DNA of 64,000 nucleotides from a sulfur-oxidizing endosymbiont of Gigantopelta aegis (GTDB lineage: Bacteria > Pseudomonadota > Gammaproteobacteria > GRL18): contig NZ_JAEHGE010000001.1 in the NCBI RefSeq assembly GCF_016097415.1, positions 645,001 through 709,000 on the forward strand. Direction: 5' to 3'. Made by a program: the position numbers and the translations under genes. The notes beneath the pieces were generated by a model, which worked only from the letters and a program-made list of their open reading frames with translations, did not search any database and was not told the DNA's origin. The stretch's first letter is position 1. Each line of letters opens with the position of its first letter. This document shows, piece by piece, positions 39,648 through 50,807 of this stretch.

Positions 39648-41870
39648 TTATTTTAAATCAAAGCGATCGAGTTTCATCACTTTAACCCATGCGACTACAA
39701 AGTCTTTTATAAACTTCTTATCCGCATCATCGGAAGCGTAAACTTCAGCAATGGCTCTTAATTCAGAGCTAGAACCAAAAATTAAATCAACCGGTGTTGT
39801 CTGCCATTTTAACTTACCTGAAGCACGATCATGTCCTTCATAAATGCCTGCTTTAGACTCAGATTTTGTCCATGCAGTTGACATATCTAATAAGTTGACA
39901 AAGAAGTCATTACTTAACACGCCTGGCTTATCCGTTAAAACACCTAAAGCTGAACCATCATAGTTTGCATTTAATGCCCGTAGTCCACCAACCAATACGG
40001 TCATTTCTGGTACATTTAAGCCTAAAAGATTAGCCTTATCCACTAACATTTCTGCTGGAGACATATAGCTATCTTCCGTGTAGTAATTACGGAAACCATC
40101 TGCTTTTGGTTTTAGGTAATTAAATGACTTAACATTAGTTTGCGCTTGTGATGCATCGGTACGACCCGGTGTAAAAGGCACTTCTACTTTATAGCCTGCT
40201 TGTTTTGCAGCACTTTCTATTGCGCTTGCTCCTGCTAAGACAACCATATCGGCTAAAGATATTTTAGCTTTTGGTGATTGCTTATTAAACTTGTTTTGTA
40301 CTGATTCAAGCTTATTGAGCACTTTCTTTAACTCTTTAGGATTATTCACAGCCCAATTAACTTGTGGCTCAAGTCTGATACGTGCACCATTAGCACCGCC
40401 ACGCATATCTGTCACACGATGACTTGATGCAGCTGCCCAAGCAGTTCTGACTAATTCAGATGTTGTTAAACCTGAAGCTTGTATTTGCTTTTTAAGCGCA
40501 GCGATATCACTCTCTGTCACTAAGGCATGCTTCACTTCAGGAATAGGATCCTGCCATGAAAGCACTTCACTAGGCACATCAGCACCTACGTATCTTGCAC
40601 GAGGCCCCATATCACGGTGAGTCAGTTTAAACCATGCTTTAGCAAAAGCCTTATCAAACTCCTTAGGGTTTTTTCTAAAGCGTTCAACCACTTTGCGGAA
40701 ACTTGGATCTTCTTTCAGCGCTATATCGGTAGTAAACATAATCGGTGCATGACGCTTATTAGGTATATGCGCATCGGGTACTAAATTCGCTGCACCCTTA
40801 TTATCAGGAATCCATTGAATTGCACCGGCAGGGCTTTTTGTTTCCACCCAATTAAAGTTCATCAGGTTATCCAAATAATTAGATGACCACTTAGTAGGTG
40901 TCACTGTCCAGGCACCTTCTAAACCACTGGTTGTAGTATCAGCACCTACACCCGTACCACATTTATTTTTCCAGCCTAAGCCTTGTGCTTCAATGGGTGC
41001 TGCGGCAGGTTCTGCGCCAACACATTTATCCGGTCTTTTTGCTCCATGTGCCTTACCCAGGGTGTGACCACCAGCGATTAAAGCAACAATTTCTTCATCA
41101 TTCATTGCCATACGGCCAAAGGACATTCTAATATCTTCAGCGGCAAGTAATGGATCAGGCTTGCCATGTGGTCCTACGGGGTTAACATAGATTAAGCCCA
41201 TTTCAACAGCGGCTAGAGGACCTTTAAGTTTGCCTTTTTTATCTCTGCGCTTATCAGCAAGAAATGCAGTTTCTGGTCCCCAATAAACTAAATCTGGTTC
41301 CCAATCATCGGTTCTACCACCCGCAAAACCAAAGGTTTTGAAGCCCATTGATTCAAGTGCTACATTGCCTGACAATACCATTAAGTCAGCCCAGGAAATT
41401 TTACGGCCATATTTTTGTTTGACAGGCCATAGTAAACGACGCGCCTTATCTAGGTTGGCATTATCCGGCCAGCTATTAAGTGGATCAAAACGTTGTTGAC
41501 CACCCGCAGCTCCACCACGACCATCATGTACACGATAAACACCTGCACTATGCCATGCCATACGGATCATTAAGGGCCCATAATGTCCCCAATCTGCAGG
41601 CCACCAAGCTTTAGAATCTTTTAAGGTGGTTTCTATGTCTTTCTTTAACTGGGCTAAATCCAGGCTAGCAAATTCTTTAGCATAGTTAAACTTGTCACCA
41701 TAGGGATTGGATTCATCACCATGTTGACGTAAAGGGCTTAGGTTTAGTTGATCTGGCCACCAAAATTGGTTGGTTTTTACATGCCCAGCAGCAAAGACTG
41801 TTGAAGCATGCGACATGGTAGTGATAGCAATTGAGATTGCTGCGACAATTGGAAGTGTTCTTTTTAACAT
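39648..41870 (-). CDS. katG: Catalase-peroxidase with a signal peptide (periplasmic KatG)
   Basis: 740 residues, two peroxidase-fold halves. The N-terminal half has the distal [10 protein letters not shown] (Arg, Trp, His), the Tyr of LIYVNPVGP and Met of GRMAMND that form the Met-Tyr-Trp adduct, and the proximal His of [13 protein letters not shown]. The C-terminal half is the usual degenerate copy. Unlike most KatG it begins with a signal peptide ([22 protein letters not shown]), as in KatP-like enzymes, so the enzyme should act in the periplasm. An upstream palindrome GAAGAT-A-ATCTTC at 41972 may be regulatory; no clear OxyR box seen. Confidence 0.93.
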   Translation of the reverse strand: MLKRTLPIVAAISIAITTMSHASTVFAAGHVKTNQFWWPDQLNLSPLRQHGDESNPYGDKFNYAKEFASLDLAQLKKDIETTLKDSKAWWPADWGHYGPLMIRMAWHSAGVYRVHDGRGGAAGGQQRFDPLNSWPDNANLDKARRLLWPVKQKYGRKISWADLMVLSGNVALESMGFKTFGFAGGRTDDWEPDLVYWGPETAFLADKRRDKKGKLKGPLAAVEMGLIYVNPVGPHGKPDPLLAAEDIRMSFGRMAMNDEEIVALIAGGHTLGKAHGAKRPDKCVGAEPAAAPIEAQGLGWKNKCGTGVGADTTTSGLEGAWTVTPTKWSSNYLDNLMNFNWVETKSPAGAIQWIPDNKGAANLVPDAHIPNKRHAPIMFTTDIALKEDPSFRKVVERFRKNPKEFDKAFAKAWFKLTHRDMGPRARYVGADVPSEVLSWQDPIPEVKHALVTESDIAALKKQIQASGLTTSELVRTAWAAASSHRVTDMRGGANGARIRLEPQVNWAVNNPKELKKVLNKLESVQNKFNKQSPKAKISLADMVVLAGASAIESAAKQAGYKVEVPFTPGRTDASQAQTNVKSFNYLKPKADGFRNYYTEDSYMSPAEMLVDKANLLGLNVPEMTVLVGGLRALNANYDGSALGVLTDKPGVLSNDFFVNLLDMSTAWTKSESKAGIYEGHDRASGKLKWQTTPVDLIFGSSSELRAIAEVYASDDADKKFIKDFVVAWVKVMKLDRFDLK

Positions 41871-42039
41871 GATTGTTTCCTCATATTTTATAAGTTGCTT
41901 ATATGACTGCTTATACGTAAGTTGGATAAATCATAGAGCTTTACAGGTTTTTTTTAAAATTGATTAACTTGAAGATAATCTTCTATTTTTTCTAAGGGTA
42001 TTAATTTCCTTTTTTAAACAATGAGTTAATAAAATTTTA

Positions 42040-43949
42040 GGGTAACTTCTCAATAAGTCTGTGCAAAACTTGAAATAAAAACAAAAAAAGTCTTGACAGC
42101 ATTTTAGAGGACAAAAATTGCATTTTCACTGCCCCATGTAATTTATCCCTATAAATGATCCTGTCGATCTGTCTCAGATCGAAATAGAATATTTTTGAAT
42201 ATTATCTTAACTGAGAGGGAGTTTGATCAACACAGGGCAAACTAAAGAGCCTTAAAAAGCCATGATACAATTGTTTTATTGAAAACAACCTGTATTGATT
42301 ATAGTGAAAAAATTACCTCCAATTCCAGAGATACCTGAAGAAGAAAAGACACCGGTAGTCCGATTACTCCTTGCTTTCATGGAGCAACAACAGGAAATCA
42401 TTCAAAACCAACAGGTTGAAATCGATGCCCTTAAAACAGAAGTTGCTAAGCTTAAAAAGCTACCTCCAAAGCCTAAAATAAGAGCCAGTAAATTGCCAAA
42501 GGATGATGACAATGATAATCCGACAGGTCATTCAGGAAGCAAGAAAAACAACTCAGGAAATGGGACTAGTAAAAGTCGTAAACGAAAGAAGAAATTGGCT
42601 ATTCATAAAACCACCGTTATCAAACCAGATAACCTGCCAGAACATTCACGTTTTTTAGGGTATCAGGATTATTTTGTTCAGGAGCTGCTGATTAAGCCTT
42701 TCAATACTCGTTATCGATTGGCTCGCTATAAAACACCCGATGGTGATACCTGTATAGGAAAATTGAGCTTTGATACACATATAGGACATTTTGGCCATAC
42801 ATTACAGAGTTATATCGTTTATCAATATTATCACCAGAGAGTGACTCAGCCATTGATAATACAACAATTAACAGAATTAGGTTTTGATATTTCAACGGGT
42901 CAGATCAATGAGATTTTAATCCATGACAAAGACCATTTTCATACTGAAAAAATACATTGCTAACTGCCGGTATCAACAATAGTACTTATATCCATGTTGA
43001 TGATACGGGTAGTCGTCATGATGGAAAGAATGGTTATTGTACTCACGTTGGCAATGAAACCTTTGCCTGGTTTTCAAGTACTCGATATAAGAGCCGGATT
43101 AATTTTCTACAATTGTTACGAGGTGCTGCTGTTGATTATACGCTCAACGATGCAGCACTTGATTATATGAGAGCAGAAAAATTACCTCACAAGCCATTGA
43201 GCGTTATTGAACAAAGTCATCAGACTTGCTTTGATAATGAAGAAGCCTGGAAATACTATCTGCAGAACAATAGTATCATAACACAACGGCATGTTCGCAT
43301 TGCCACAGAAGGCGCTTTACTGGGGGCATTAATTAACAGTGGCTTTCCAAGTGATTTGGTGATTGTGAGTGATGATGCAGGACAATTTGATATTTTGTTG
43401 CACGCATTATGTTGGATACATGCAGACAGAGTGTTTCAGCGGATACTACCACTCAATGAGCGACATGATAAAGAACTGAACTGGGTACATACTCAGATTT
43501 GGGAACTATTTTATGATCTCAAACAATATAAACTTGAGCCAGATGATCCGTTGAAGTCAGCGATTGCTGAACATTTTGATGAATTGTGCCGGACTAAAAC
43601 AAGCTTTGAAACGTTGAATCAGGCACTGAAACGATTGGCAAGAAATAAAACAGAATTACTGCTGGTATTGGAACGGCCTGATATTCCTCTTCATAATAAT
43701 TTGAGTGAAAATGATATTCGAGAATATGTTATTAAGCGTAAAATTAGTGGTAGTACACGCTCAAAGGATGGGCAACTTTGCAGAGATACCTTTGTCAGTT
43801 TAAAGAAAACTTGTTTGAAACAAGGAATTTCATTCTGGGATTTTATTAATGACCGGATCAGCAAGAGAAATTTGATCCCATATCTGCCTGAGTTGCTGAA
43901 AGGTAAAGTTTGTGCTGTTTAAATGCACAGACTTATTGAGAAGTTACCC
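42040..43949 (+). mobile_element. IS66-family insertion sequence (about 1.9 kb)
   Basis: A perfect 26-bp inverted repeat bounds it: GGGTAACTTCTCAATAAG on the left and its complement on the right; IS66 ends normally begin at the GTAA inside it, giving 42042-43947. No 8-bp target duplication is found (left ATTTTAGG, right CCACACTC), so the flanks were probably not originally contiguous. On the left is the katG upstream region, on the right the interior of mshQ. It carries a single transposase gene, broken once. Confidence 0.9.
42295..43922 (+). pseudogene. IS66 transposase TnpC, split by an A-run frameshift
   Basis: The first part (222 residues) has the coiled-coil start, a Lys/Asn-rich linker and zinc-finger-like segment; the second part (from 42957) has the DDE core: VDDTGSRHDG, SDDAGQFDILLHALCWIHADR and NNLSENDIREYVIKRKISG. 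The frame is lost at GAAAAAATAC near 42948, where seven A rather than six would read EKNTLLTAG and rejoin the halves. The restored product would be about 540 residues. Confidence 0.85.
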
Positions 43950-45071
43950 ACACTCAATCAACCTAGCTCAGGTAATAACCCAACTCTAAGTGGTAATACC
44001 ACCTTATCATCACCCACTTGGAGTGCTTCTGATATAGCCTATAATGAAGTTGGTATCATCGAACTAAAGGCAAATTTAACGGATAATAGTTATCTTGGAA
44101 TTGATGATATTTTAGGTAAAAGTGGTTATGTCGGCCGCTTTACTCCCGATCACTATAGAGCCACCATCGACAGCCACGGAGCCTATCAGGCCATGTGCAG
44201 CGGTCTCTTTACTTATAGCGGACAAGCTATGAACTACCTCAGCACACCATCATTATTCATTAGCGCAGAAAATGCTGCCAACAATACGACTCTCAACTAT
44301 CGTGATGGCTTTATCAAGCTTGATAATAGCTCCGTCACCATTCAAGCACCTTCAAGTGATAGCACCAATAGCCTCAGCCTTGAAGTGCGTGATGCCTTAC
44401 TCAATACCGTATTAAGCAATTTAAGTGACGGTACACTGGTCAGCAATAACGATGGCACGGTTACTTACACCCTGAATGCCACGGACAAACTCAACTACAT
44501 TAAGAATTCAGCCGCTCAGCTCAATCCCTTTCAAACCAACATTGATTTAATCACCAACAATATTATTGATAGTGATAGCATCACTTATCTTGGCACCTTA
44601 CCCACTATCGAGCCAAGTGCAGTGGAGCTTCGCTTTGGCCGTATCGTCACAAAAAATGTATTTGGCTCAGAATTAATAGCGCTGGATATGCCTATGTATG
44701 TGCAATATTATAATAATGGTTTTATCCTCAATAGTGATGATACTTGCAGCATTAATCCATCATCAATCACCTATAACAAGCAAGTAACAACAACTGAAAA
44801 CATCAATGGTACTTTATCAGTCGCTTCTGATGGCATTAATTTTTCACCCCCGGGAACAGGGACAGGCTATGTTGATGTTGTCATGGACATTGGTTTGAAT
44901 GGTGATCAGTTTTTCTGGCTACAATATGATTGGGATGGCGATGGTGATTATTTTGATACCGCAGGTGATGCTAGCCTGCCTGGAAAGGGCAATAACCCAC
45001 CCTACAGTCGAGCAAGCTTTGGTATTTATAATCGCTCTAAACGTATTATTTATACCCGTGAATTATACTGA
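43950..45071 (+). pseudogene. mshQ: MshQ C-terminal fragment (MSHA biogenesis, adhesin-like), truncated by IS66
   Basis: About 373 residues remain, with the C-terminal region of MshQ-type proteins: long beta-rich stretch (FTPDHYRATIDSHG, ALDMPMYVQYYNNGF) and the diagnostic tail RASFGIYNRSKRIIYTREL. The N-terminal half, signal peptide and LamG-like part are lost at the IS66 end. The gene runs opposite to mshP and meets it stop-to-stop with only a few bases between, whereas MSHA clusters usually have mshQ in the same direction after mshP. Confidence 0.75.
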
Positions 45072-45076
45072 ATGGG

Positions 45077-45538
45077 CTACGAGCCATCATAGGAAATACT
45101 GCTTTGAATTTTTCTAAAAACATAAAAAGTATCACCGACTAAACCTCTTCTGGCACTAATAGCGATCGTCGTTATTCTGGGATTTAAAGAACAAGCACCC
45201 GGTGTCGCATCACAACAAGCTGGGCAAACATCATCACAGCGTTCAATCTTTATAGTATAACCTTCTGTGGTTTGCCATTCATTGCCCGGCACCACCCCCG
45301 TACAACTATCAACAAAGTTTTGATCATTGTTAGTGACAATAGCAATGGCCCATTCCATACCACTTTTGGCGGCATATAAAGCGCGTGACTGTTCAACATT
45401 TAATGCCGATGTGGTCGTTGTGGTGCTATTTAAAGTGACCATAGCAATGCCTACCGATGCTAAAGCAACTAAAATAAAAATCGCGCCAACCAAGGAAATA
45501 CCTCTTTGTTGTTTAGGCAACGAAGCAATAATGTTCAT
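45077..45538 (-). CDS. mshP: MSHA minor pseudopilin MshP
   Basis: 153 residues. N-terminal PilX-like segment QQRGISLVGAIFILVALASVGIAM with a hydrophobic helix, then SALNVEQSRALYAAKSGMEWAI, typical of MshP/PilX proteins. The C-terminal part has several Cys (SCTGV, CDDVCPACCDATPGAC). Member of the minor pilin complex that primes pilus assembly. Overlaps mshO by 4 bp. Confidence 0.85.
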   Translation of the reverse strand: MNIIASLPKQQRGISLVGAIFILVALASVGIAMVTLNSTTTTTSALNVEQSRALYAAKSGMEWAIAIVTNNDQNFVDSCTGVVPGNEWQTTEGYTIKIERCDDVCPACCDATPGACSLNPRITTIAISARRGLVGDTFYVFRKIQSSISYDGS

Positions 45539-46326
45539 GGCTGATTCTCAACAAAAACCTGATTCATCAAAGTAATTTTTTCTCCATTGTCACTGATAGT
45601 AATGGCTAGTGTGACCAAGCCGGGGCGAGTGGTGCTTCCCGCTGAATAACTAAACTGGCAATTAGTAATGTTTTTTGCCAACAATGCATCACTGCTGCTC
45701 ACACTGCCCATGTTTGCTGTAATCGCATAATCCTGTTTTAAATAAAGGCTATTATTAGCCAATAAGCAACCAAATAAAATCGGTTTATCTACGATCATAT
45801 AACGCGCTTGCGGCGAAGACAGAGGAAACTGAATGGCGCTATAAGAGATTAAGCTATCCGTTAGTGCTGTAATCTCAGAGCGGTTTTCAAGAGGGGCTGT
45901 CTGATAAGCATCTGATCCACTTTCACCCAAATTATATACCACGACATTTAAGCCAACGGCCTGAGCTGCACTAATGCGTAATGGCTGCAACAAAGCAAAT
46001 GAGGTACTCGAAGCAGTAGTAGTAAAAACATCTGTACCACTGCTTGCATAGCGCCCACCATCAATCGTATGCAGCATTTCTAGACTGAGTTGATCGGCAC
46101 TAATACGCACACTATTGGGTAAGGCATGATGAATATCTCTCGCCATGCGATGCAGTGTTAACTCAGCAATGTCCACTAGTTCTGCCCGCCGTTTTAAATC
46201 GGCATAAGCCGTCATGGGCGAGGCAATTAGGTTCACCACCAACATGGCCACAATGCCGCTAATGACCATAACAATAATGAGTTCAACTAAGGTGAAACCC
46301 TGCTGTTTGTTCACGGACGTTTTCAT
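45535..46326 (-). CDS. mshO: MSHA minor pseudopilin MshO
   Basis: 263 residues. Class III-type prepilin leader with cleavage at G|F in QQGFTLVELIIVMVISGIVA, followed by the MshO/PilW-type beta-rich domain. It acts in the initiation complex of the pilus with MshD and MshP. Start and stop overlap neighbouring genes, as expected for one operon. Confidence 0.85.
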   Translation of the reverse strand: MKTSVNKQQGFTLVELIIVMVISGIVAMLVVNLIASPMTAYADLKRRAELVDIAELTLHRMARDIHHALPNSVRISADQLSLEMLHTIDGGRYASSGTDVFTTTASSTSFALLQPLRISAAQAVGLNVVVYNLGESGSDAYQTAPLENRSEITALTDSLISYSAIQFPLSSPQARYMIVDKPILFGCLLANNSLYLKQDYAITANMGSVSSSDALLAKNITNCQFSYSAGSTTRPGLVTLAITISDNGEKITLMNQVFVENQP

Positions 46327-46799
46327 TAATAATCTGTTCGATAAGCAGTCAAAGGAATGGTCGTATTCAGACCTGCATGGCTAATGCTAACAATAATTTT
46401 TTTGGCGCTCACAGCATCCAATTCATTGCCACAACTGGATACCGTGCAAAGACTCACCACCACTTCAACCGAATAGCCGCTCAGAGCACTAATGCTATTG
46501 CCATATTGATCGGCAATCGCAGTGCCAGCAATAATGGCATTGTAATCGTCAACTTCATTATAATTCGCCCTGCCGGTGGTCGCCCCATCAACAAGATTCT
46601 CATAGGGCTGCATCATAATTTCATCAATATAGCTTTTAGCAATGGCTAATTGTTGTGCACGTACCATGGGATCTGCACTAGTGGTGCTAGTACCAATAAA
46701 TAACGCCGTCACTCCAGCAATAGCAATGCTGATGATCACAATTGAAATCACTAATTCTATTAAGGTCACACCCGCTTGAGTATTTTTAATCATGGACAT
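46326..46799 (-). CDS. mshD: MSHA minor pseudopilin MshD
   Basis: 157 residues. Prepilin leader AGVTLIELVISIVIISIAIAG, with V rather than F at the +1 position (as in PilV/GspI-type minor pilins), and ARAQQLAIAKSYIDEIMMQPYEN-type second helix. Overlaps mshC by 14 bp. Role: minor pilin that primes assembly. Confidence 0.85.
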   Translation of the reverse strand: MSMIKNTQAGVTLIELVISIVIISIAIAGVTALFIGTSTTSADPMVRAQQLAIAKSYIDEIMMQPYENLVDGATTGRANYNEVDDYNAIIAGTAIADQYGNSISALSGYSVEVVVSLCTVSSCGNELDAVSAKKIIVSISHAGLNTTIPLTAYRTDY

Positions 46800-47262
46800 A
46801 ACCCGTTATGGGTTCAACAATAACCACCCGCGCACTGTCACCCACGGTAAAAGAAAATGCGCCGGTGGAGCTGGCAATCCCCTGTGCATCATAAGTAAAG
46901 GTTGGTGTTGGGCTGATGATGACCGTGCCCGTATCACTATAGGCCGATTGAGAAGCTGGTTTTTTTAATATCTGAGCGGCACACAATGAACTTGCTGCGT
47001 AATTTAAGGCATAGTTATCACCGCCCAACACAATATCAACATCACACTGGCTGGCAATGGCAATTTTTTGTGCATAACGAAAAGCTGAGATGATTTCTTG
47101 ATGATATTGGCTGTCTTGAAAGGAAGATTGACTAAAGAATTTTGCTGCACCGACTGATGCCATAATGCCGACAATGATGATCACCGTCACAAGTTCAACG
47201 AGTGTAAAACCCTGGTTTCTTGTCAGCTCATTATTTCGAAAATTGCTATTATTCGTTTGCAT
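46786..47262 (-). CDS. mshC: MSHA minor pseudopilin MshC
   Basis: 158 residues. Prepilin leader NQGFTLVELVTVIIIVGIMA, then GspH/FimT-like second segment SAFRYAQKIAIASQCDVDIVL. The Cys pair later in the protein suits a disulphide. It lies about 80 bp after mshA; mshB was not found between them. Confidence 0.85.
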   Translation of the reverse strand: MQTNNSNFRNNELTRNQGFTLVELVTVIIIVGIMASVGAAKFFSQSSFQDSQYHQEIISAFRYAQKIAIASQCDVDIVLGGDNYALNYAASSLCAAQILKKPASQSAYSDTGTVIISPTPTFTYDAQGIASSTGAFSFTVGDSARVVIVEPITGYVHD

Positions 47263-47343
47263 CTAAAAACCAATGATACAGGCGGATTTAAACTAGGCAG
47301 ATTGCGGTGAGCGGTGAGCAGCGCCCATTCTACTCACGACGCT

Positions 47344-47853
47344 TTAATTGATTGCATCAACCACTACTGCACCATTAGCAGGATTATAAGTAATGCTCAT
47401 AGTCGATGCAGCGGTACCTGTTTTATTAGCACGATAGTTGTAAGTACATAACGAACTAGCAAAAGTCGCGGTATAGTCATTGGTCGTATCCGTAGTAGAC
47501 GTACCCGCGCTGATTGTAGGTGGGTTTTGCATTACTGCCTGCCAAACATTTGAGATACACGTTGCATCAGTTGTTGCTGTGGGCCAACCACTTGCGCTAA
47601 CTACTGGCACAATACCATCACCAAAGCCTGGTACGGTTGTCGCCGAAGTGTCACCATTAGCAATCCACTGTGCATGCGCTAGAGCAATACCACTACCCAA
47701 ACCACCACCGACACCTGCTACTGCTGCCTCATGAGCCTGATCGGTTACATCCATAAATTTTGGTAAAGCAGTCGCCGCCAAAATACCTAAAATCAAAATT
47801 ACGGTAATTAATTCTATCAGGGTAAAACCTGAGTTTGACTGTTTACTATACAT
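47344..47853 (-). CDS. mshA: MSHA major pilin MshA
   Basis: 169 residues from the ATG at 47853, chosen for its GAGAGG ribosome-binding site; an upstream start at 47868 is less likely. Type IV pilin leader with cleavage G|F in SGFTLIELITVILILGILAATALPKF, where Glu5 is present. Two cysteines (ATCISNVW, SSLCTYN) can form the C-terminal disulphide loop. It is the pilus building block. The 190-bp upstream region has a nested stem structure. Confidence 0.92.
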   Translation of the reverse strand: MYSKQSNSGFTLIELITVILILGILAATALPKFMDVTDQAHEAAVAGVGGGLGSGIALAHAQWIANGDTSATTVPGFGDGIVPVVSASGWPTATTDATCISNVWQAVMQNPPTISAGTSTTDTTNDYTATFASSLCTYNYRANKTGTAASTMSITYNPANGAVVVDAIN

Positions 47854-47898
47854 AAAATAACCTCTCAAATCTGAATATTATATTCTTTGACTACTAAT

Positions 47899-47962
47899 GT
47901 GTTTTTTAAGCTATCATCTCTGTGTCGCTGCCAATTACATTGGCGTCCCAGATTAAAAACAC
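47899..47962. promoter_or_regulatory. Nested stem structure in the mshA leader
   Basis: Outer arms GTGTTTTTTAA and TTAAAAACAC pair with one bulged T; inside, GCCAAT-TAC-ATTGGC is a perfect inner stem (47930-47944). It lies 46-109 nt before the mshA start, in a place where an mRNA leader could fold. Possible translational control of the major pilin; inference only. Confidence 0.35.
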
Positions 47963-48055
47963 TTTATAGTCAAAATATAGCAGTGAATCGGGAAAATACC
48001 ATATTTTTCATAATATATTTAACAAATGACTCTATGCTAATGAAAAATATCATCT

Positions 48056-49273
48056 TTACTTCATTTTTCCGACCAAATCCCACATCGGCATAAAAATACC
48101 TAAAGCAAGAATAAGTACCATGCCCGCAATCACTAAAATAAGAGCCGGTTCAATTTGTGCACTGAGAAATTTAATTTCATAATCCACCTCATCTTCATAA
48201 AATTCAGCCACTTTAACCAACATATCATCCACTTGACCGGTTTCTTCACCCACCGCAATCATTTGCAATACCAATGGGGTAAACATGCCTGTTGCGGCGG
48301 CAGTATTGGTCAGATTGTCACCGCGTTCAACGCCCTTGCGCATTGCAGCAATGCGATCAGCGACAAACACGTTGCCCACCGCTTTGGATACTAGATTCAA
48401 TGCCTGTACCAGTGGCACACCGGCTCTTTGAGTCAAAGCAAAGGCACGACAAAAACGTGCCAGAGTCGCTTTACGTAAAATTTCCCCGATATAAGGAATT
48501 TTAAATTTGAATTTATCCAGACGAAAGCGCCCCCCTTCTGAGCTGATATAATGTCGCACTCCCAGTACCACAAGCGCTGTGCTTGCAAACATCCAAGGCC
48601 AAAAATTGACAAATAATTCCGAGGTAGCCAATAATATTTTGGTATAAATGGGCAGGTCTAAATTCATTTTACTAAACACGCTAGCAAATTTGGGGATCAC
48701 AAAGATATTCAACACCACAAGGGCAGCCGCCAAAAAAATCAGCACAAAAGTTGGATAGCGGGTCGCTTCTTTAATTTTATCTTTAATCAACTTGTCTCTT
48801 TCCAGATAAAAAGACAATTGCTCAAAAGCATCATCCAAACGCCCGGTACTTTCCCCCACTTTCATGACACTGAGAAACACCGGCGGAAAAACTTCCGGGT
48901 ATTTTGCCAAGCCTGTAGATAATGGCTGACCGGCTTCAAGTTGCTTGATGCTATGCTCTAAAATTTCTTTTAAATAATCATTGTCAGTGGTTAATGCCAA
49001 GCTATTCATTGCCCGAATAATTGGAATTCCAGCCTTAAACAAAGTGCTCATTTGTTTGGCAAATAAAATCAATTCTTCGGTACGGGGTTTACCTAGCCCA
49101 AAACGACGTTTCCAGGGGATAGTTTTAGGTGCAGTGACCGCCAGACTGATTTCAATTGGGGTGATCCCCGTATTAAATAATTGCTCAGCCAGCGCATCTT
49201 CTGAGCTTGACTCTACAGTATTTTCTACTGCATCACCCCGTGCCGTACGTCCTTTATAAAAATATCGTGCCAT
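48056..49273 (-). CDS. mshG: MSHA inner-membrane platform protein MshG (PilC/GspF family)
   Basis: 405 residues, two T2SSF domains (about 65-190 and 270-395) with paired helices: LFKAGIPIIRAMN and LTQRAGVPLVQALN mark the repeats, and VGESTGRLDDAF / VGEETGQVDDML are the usual conserved loops. It forms the platform that the MshE ATPase turns to assemble the pilus. Next to mshE, 5 bp away. Confidence 0.92.
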   Translation of the reverse strand: MARYFYKGRTARGDAVENTVESSSEDALAEQLFNTGITPIEISLAVTAPKTIPWKRRFGLGKPRTEELILFAKQMSTLFKAGIPIIRAMNSLALTTDNDYLKEILEHSIKQLEAGQPLSTGLAKYPEVFPPVFLSVMKVGESTGRLDDAFEQLSFYLERDKLIKDKIKEATRYPTFVLIFLAAALVVLNIFVIPKFASVFSKMNLDLPIYTKILLATSELFVNFWPWMFASTALVVLGVRHYISSEGGRFRLDKFKFKIPYIGEILRKATLARFCRAFALTQRAGVPLVQALNLVSKAVGNVFVADRIAAMRKGVERGDNLTNTAAATGMFTPLVLQMIAVGEETGQVDDMLVKVAEFYEDEVDYEIKFLSAQIEPALILVIAGMVLILALGIFMPMWDLVGKMK

Positions 49274-49653
49274 GCTATTTATTGCTCTTCAAGTACTGCA
49301 TGTTCTTCAATAGAACCCGCCAATCTCAAGACCTCATCAATCGAAGTAATGCCTTGTTTGGCTAGTTCAAAGGCACTATTGACCAAGGGTATATAACCCG
49401 GTGCGCTACGGGCTTTTTTAACAAAGGCACGGGCATCACTAGAGCGCAAGGCTTCTGCCAGTGCATCATTGATTTCCAGAATTTCATGCACACCCTGACG
49501 ACCTTTATAACCGGTGTTATTGCATAGATGACAGCCATTGCCCTGAGAAAATTGATTGTTTTTTAATGGCTCATTCACCGCCCTAATGTGGCTATACTTA
49601 ACCGGACACACAACTTAAAACAACTAAAAGATAAAAAGTGTGACCTAAAATGA

Positions 49654-49967
49654 ATGATCAAACAAAAAAACCGAATAAGCTATACATCAGAATTTAAAGA
49701 ATCAGCTGTCAAATTAGCTAATGAGACGGATCAACCCGTTTCTCAGACTGCCAGGGAGCTAGGTGTTAATGTAAATACTCTACATACCTGGATCAGTAAA
49801 TATTCCAAACCGGTGAAGACGGTAGCCAATAGAAGTGATGAACACATTTATGATGAAGTAAAACGTCTGAAAAAGAATTGGCAAAAGTGATTCAGGAGCG
49901 TGATTTATTAAAAAGGCCACAGCGTACTTTGCAAGGGAAACTTTGTGAAGTACGCATGGATAACTGA
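49654..49967 (+). pseudogene. IS3 OrfA, truncated by an A-run frameshift (copy 3)
   Basis: The start region differs from copy 1 by two balanced small deletions (A7 instead of A8, and AATAAGC instead of AATAAAAGC), so the frame is kept as MIKQKNRISYTSEF. It is then lost at CTGAAAAAGAATTGG, one A shorter than copy 1, stopping at 49890 after VKRLKKNWQK. The helix-turn-helix is intact but the C-terminal zipper is missing. Confidence 0.8.
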
Positions 49968-50807
49968 TCAGGCTAAAGATTACCCGGTAACGATTCTGTG
50001 CCGTTTTATGGATGTTTCCCGTAGTTGCTATTATGATTGGGTTAGCTCTCCTAAAACGGATAGAGAGAAAGAAAATGAAGCGCTTACTGAGCAGCTAAAA
50101 AACTGTTTGAAGACAGTCGCAAGACTTATGGAACCCGTCGTCTTAAAAGAAAACTGGCTGAAAAAGGCGTTCATATAAGCCGCCGGAGAATTGGTCGATT
50201 AATGAAAAAAGCCGGTTTGTTTTGTAAAACGAAGAGACGCTTTAAAGCGACGACTAATTCCAAGCATAATAAGCGTATATCTCCAAATTTACTGGAAAGA
50301 GAGTTTACTGTCTCTCAACCTGATCGCTACTATGTGGGTGATATTACCTATATTGCCACCAAGGAAGGCTGGTTATATTTAGCGGTTGTCATTGACTTAT
50401 TCTCTAGGCAAATTGTTGGCTGGTCGATGGATGAGCGAATGAAAGCCAAGCTAGTCAATGATGCTTTACTGATGGCCATATGGAAGCGTAAACCAATGGA
50501 TGGATTGCTTTGGCATACTGACCGAGGTAGCCAATATGCCTCTGATAGTCATAGAAAAATATTGTCGGATCATAACATAATTCAGTCTATGAGCCGCAAA
50601 GGAAATTGCTGGGACAATGCTGTATCAGAGAGCTTCTTTCATAGTTTGAAAACTGAATTGACGCACCATTGTCGATTCAAAACCAGAGTAGAAGCAAAGC
50701 AGGCAATATTTGAATATATTGAGGTATTTTATAATCGGGAGCGACTTCATTCGGCTAATGATTATTTGTCACCAGTCGATTATGAAATACAGCAGGAAAT
50801 AGCTTAA
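49945..50807 (+). pseudogene. IS3 OrfB integrase, frameshifted (copy 3)
   Basis: Same state as copy 1: one frame 49945-50178, then the DDE domain 50202-50807. The A4 run in CTTAAAAGAAA is one base shorter than copy 2, which is the only copy with an open orfB. The DDE motifs DITYI, HTDRGSQ and NAVSESFFH are intact in the second frame. Confidence 0.8.

Noticed and set aside
41955-41990. OxyR box upstream of katG
   Set aside because: Only the palindrome GAAGAT-A-ATCTTC is clear; the ATAG/CTAT spacing of OxyR sites is not met.
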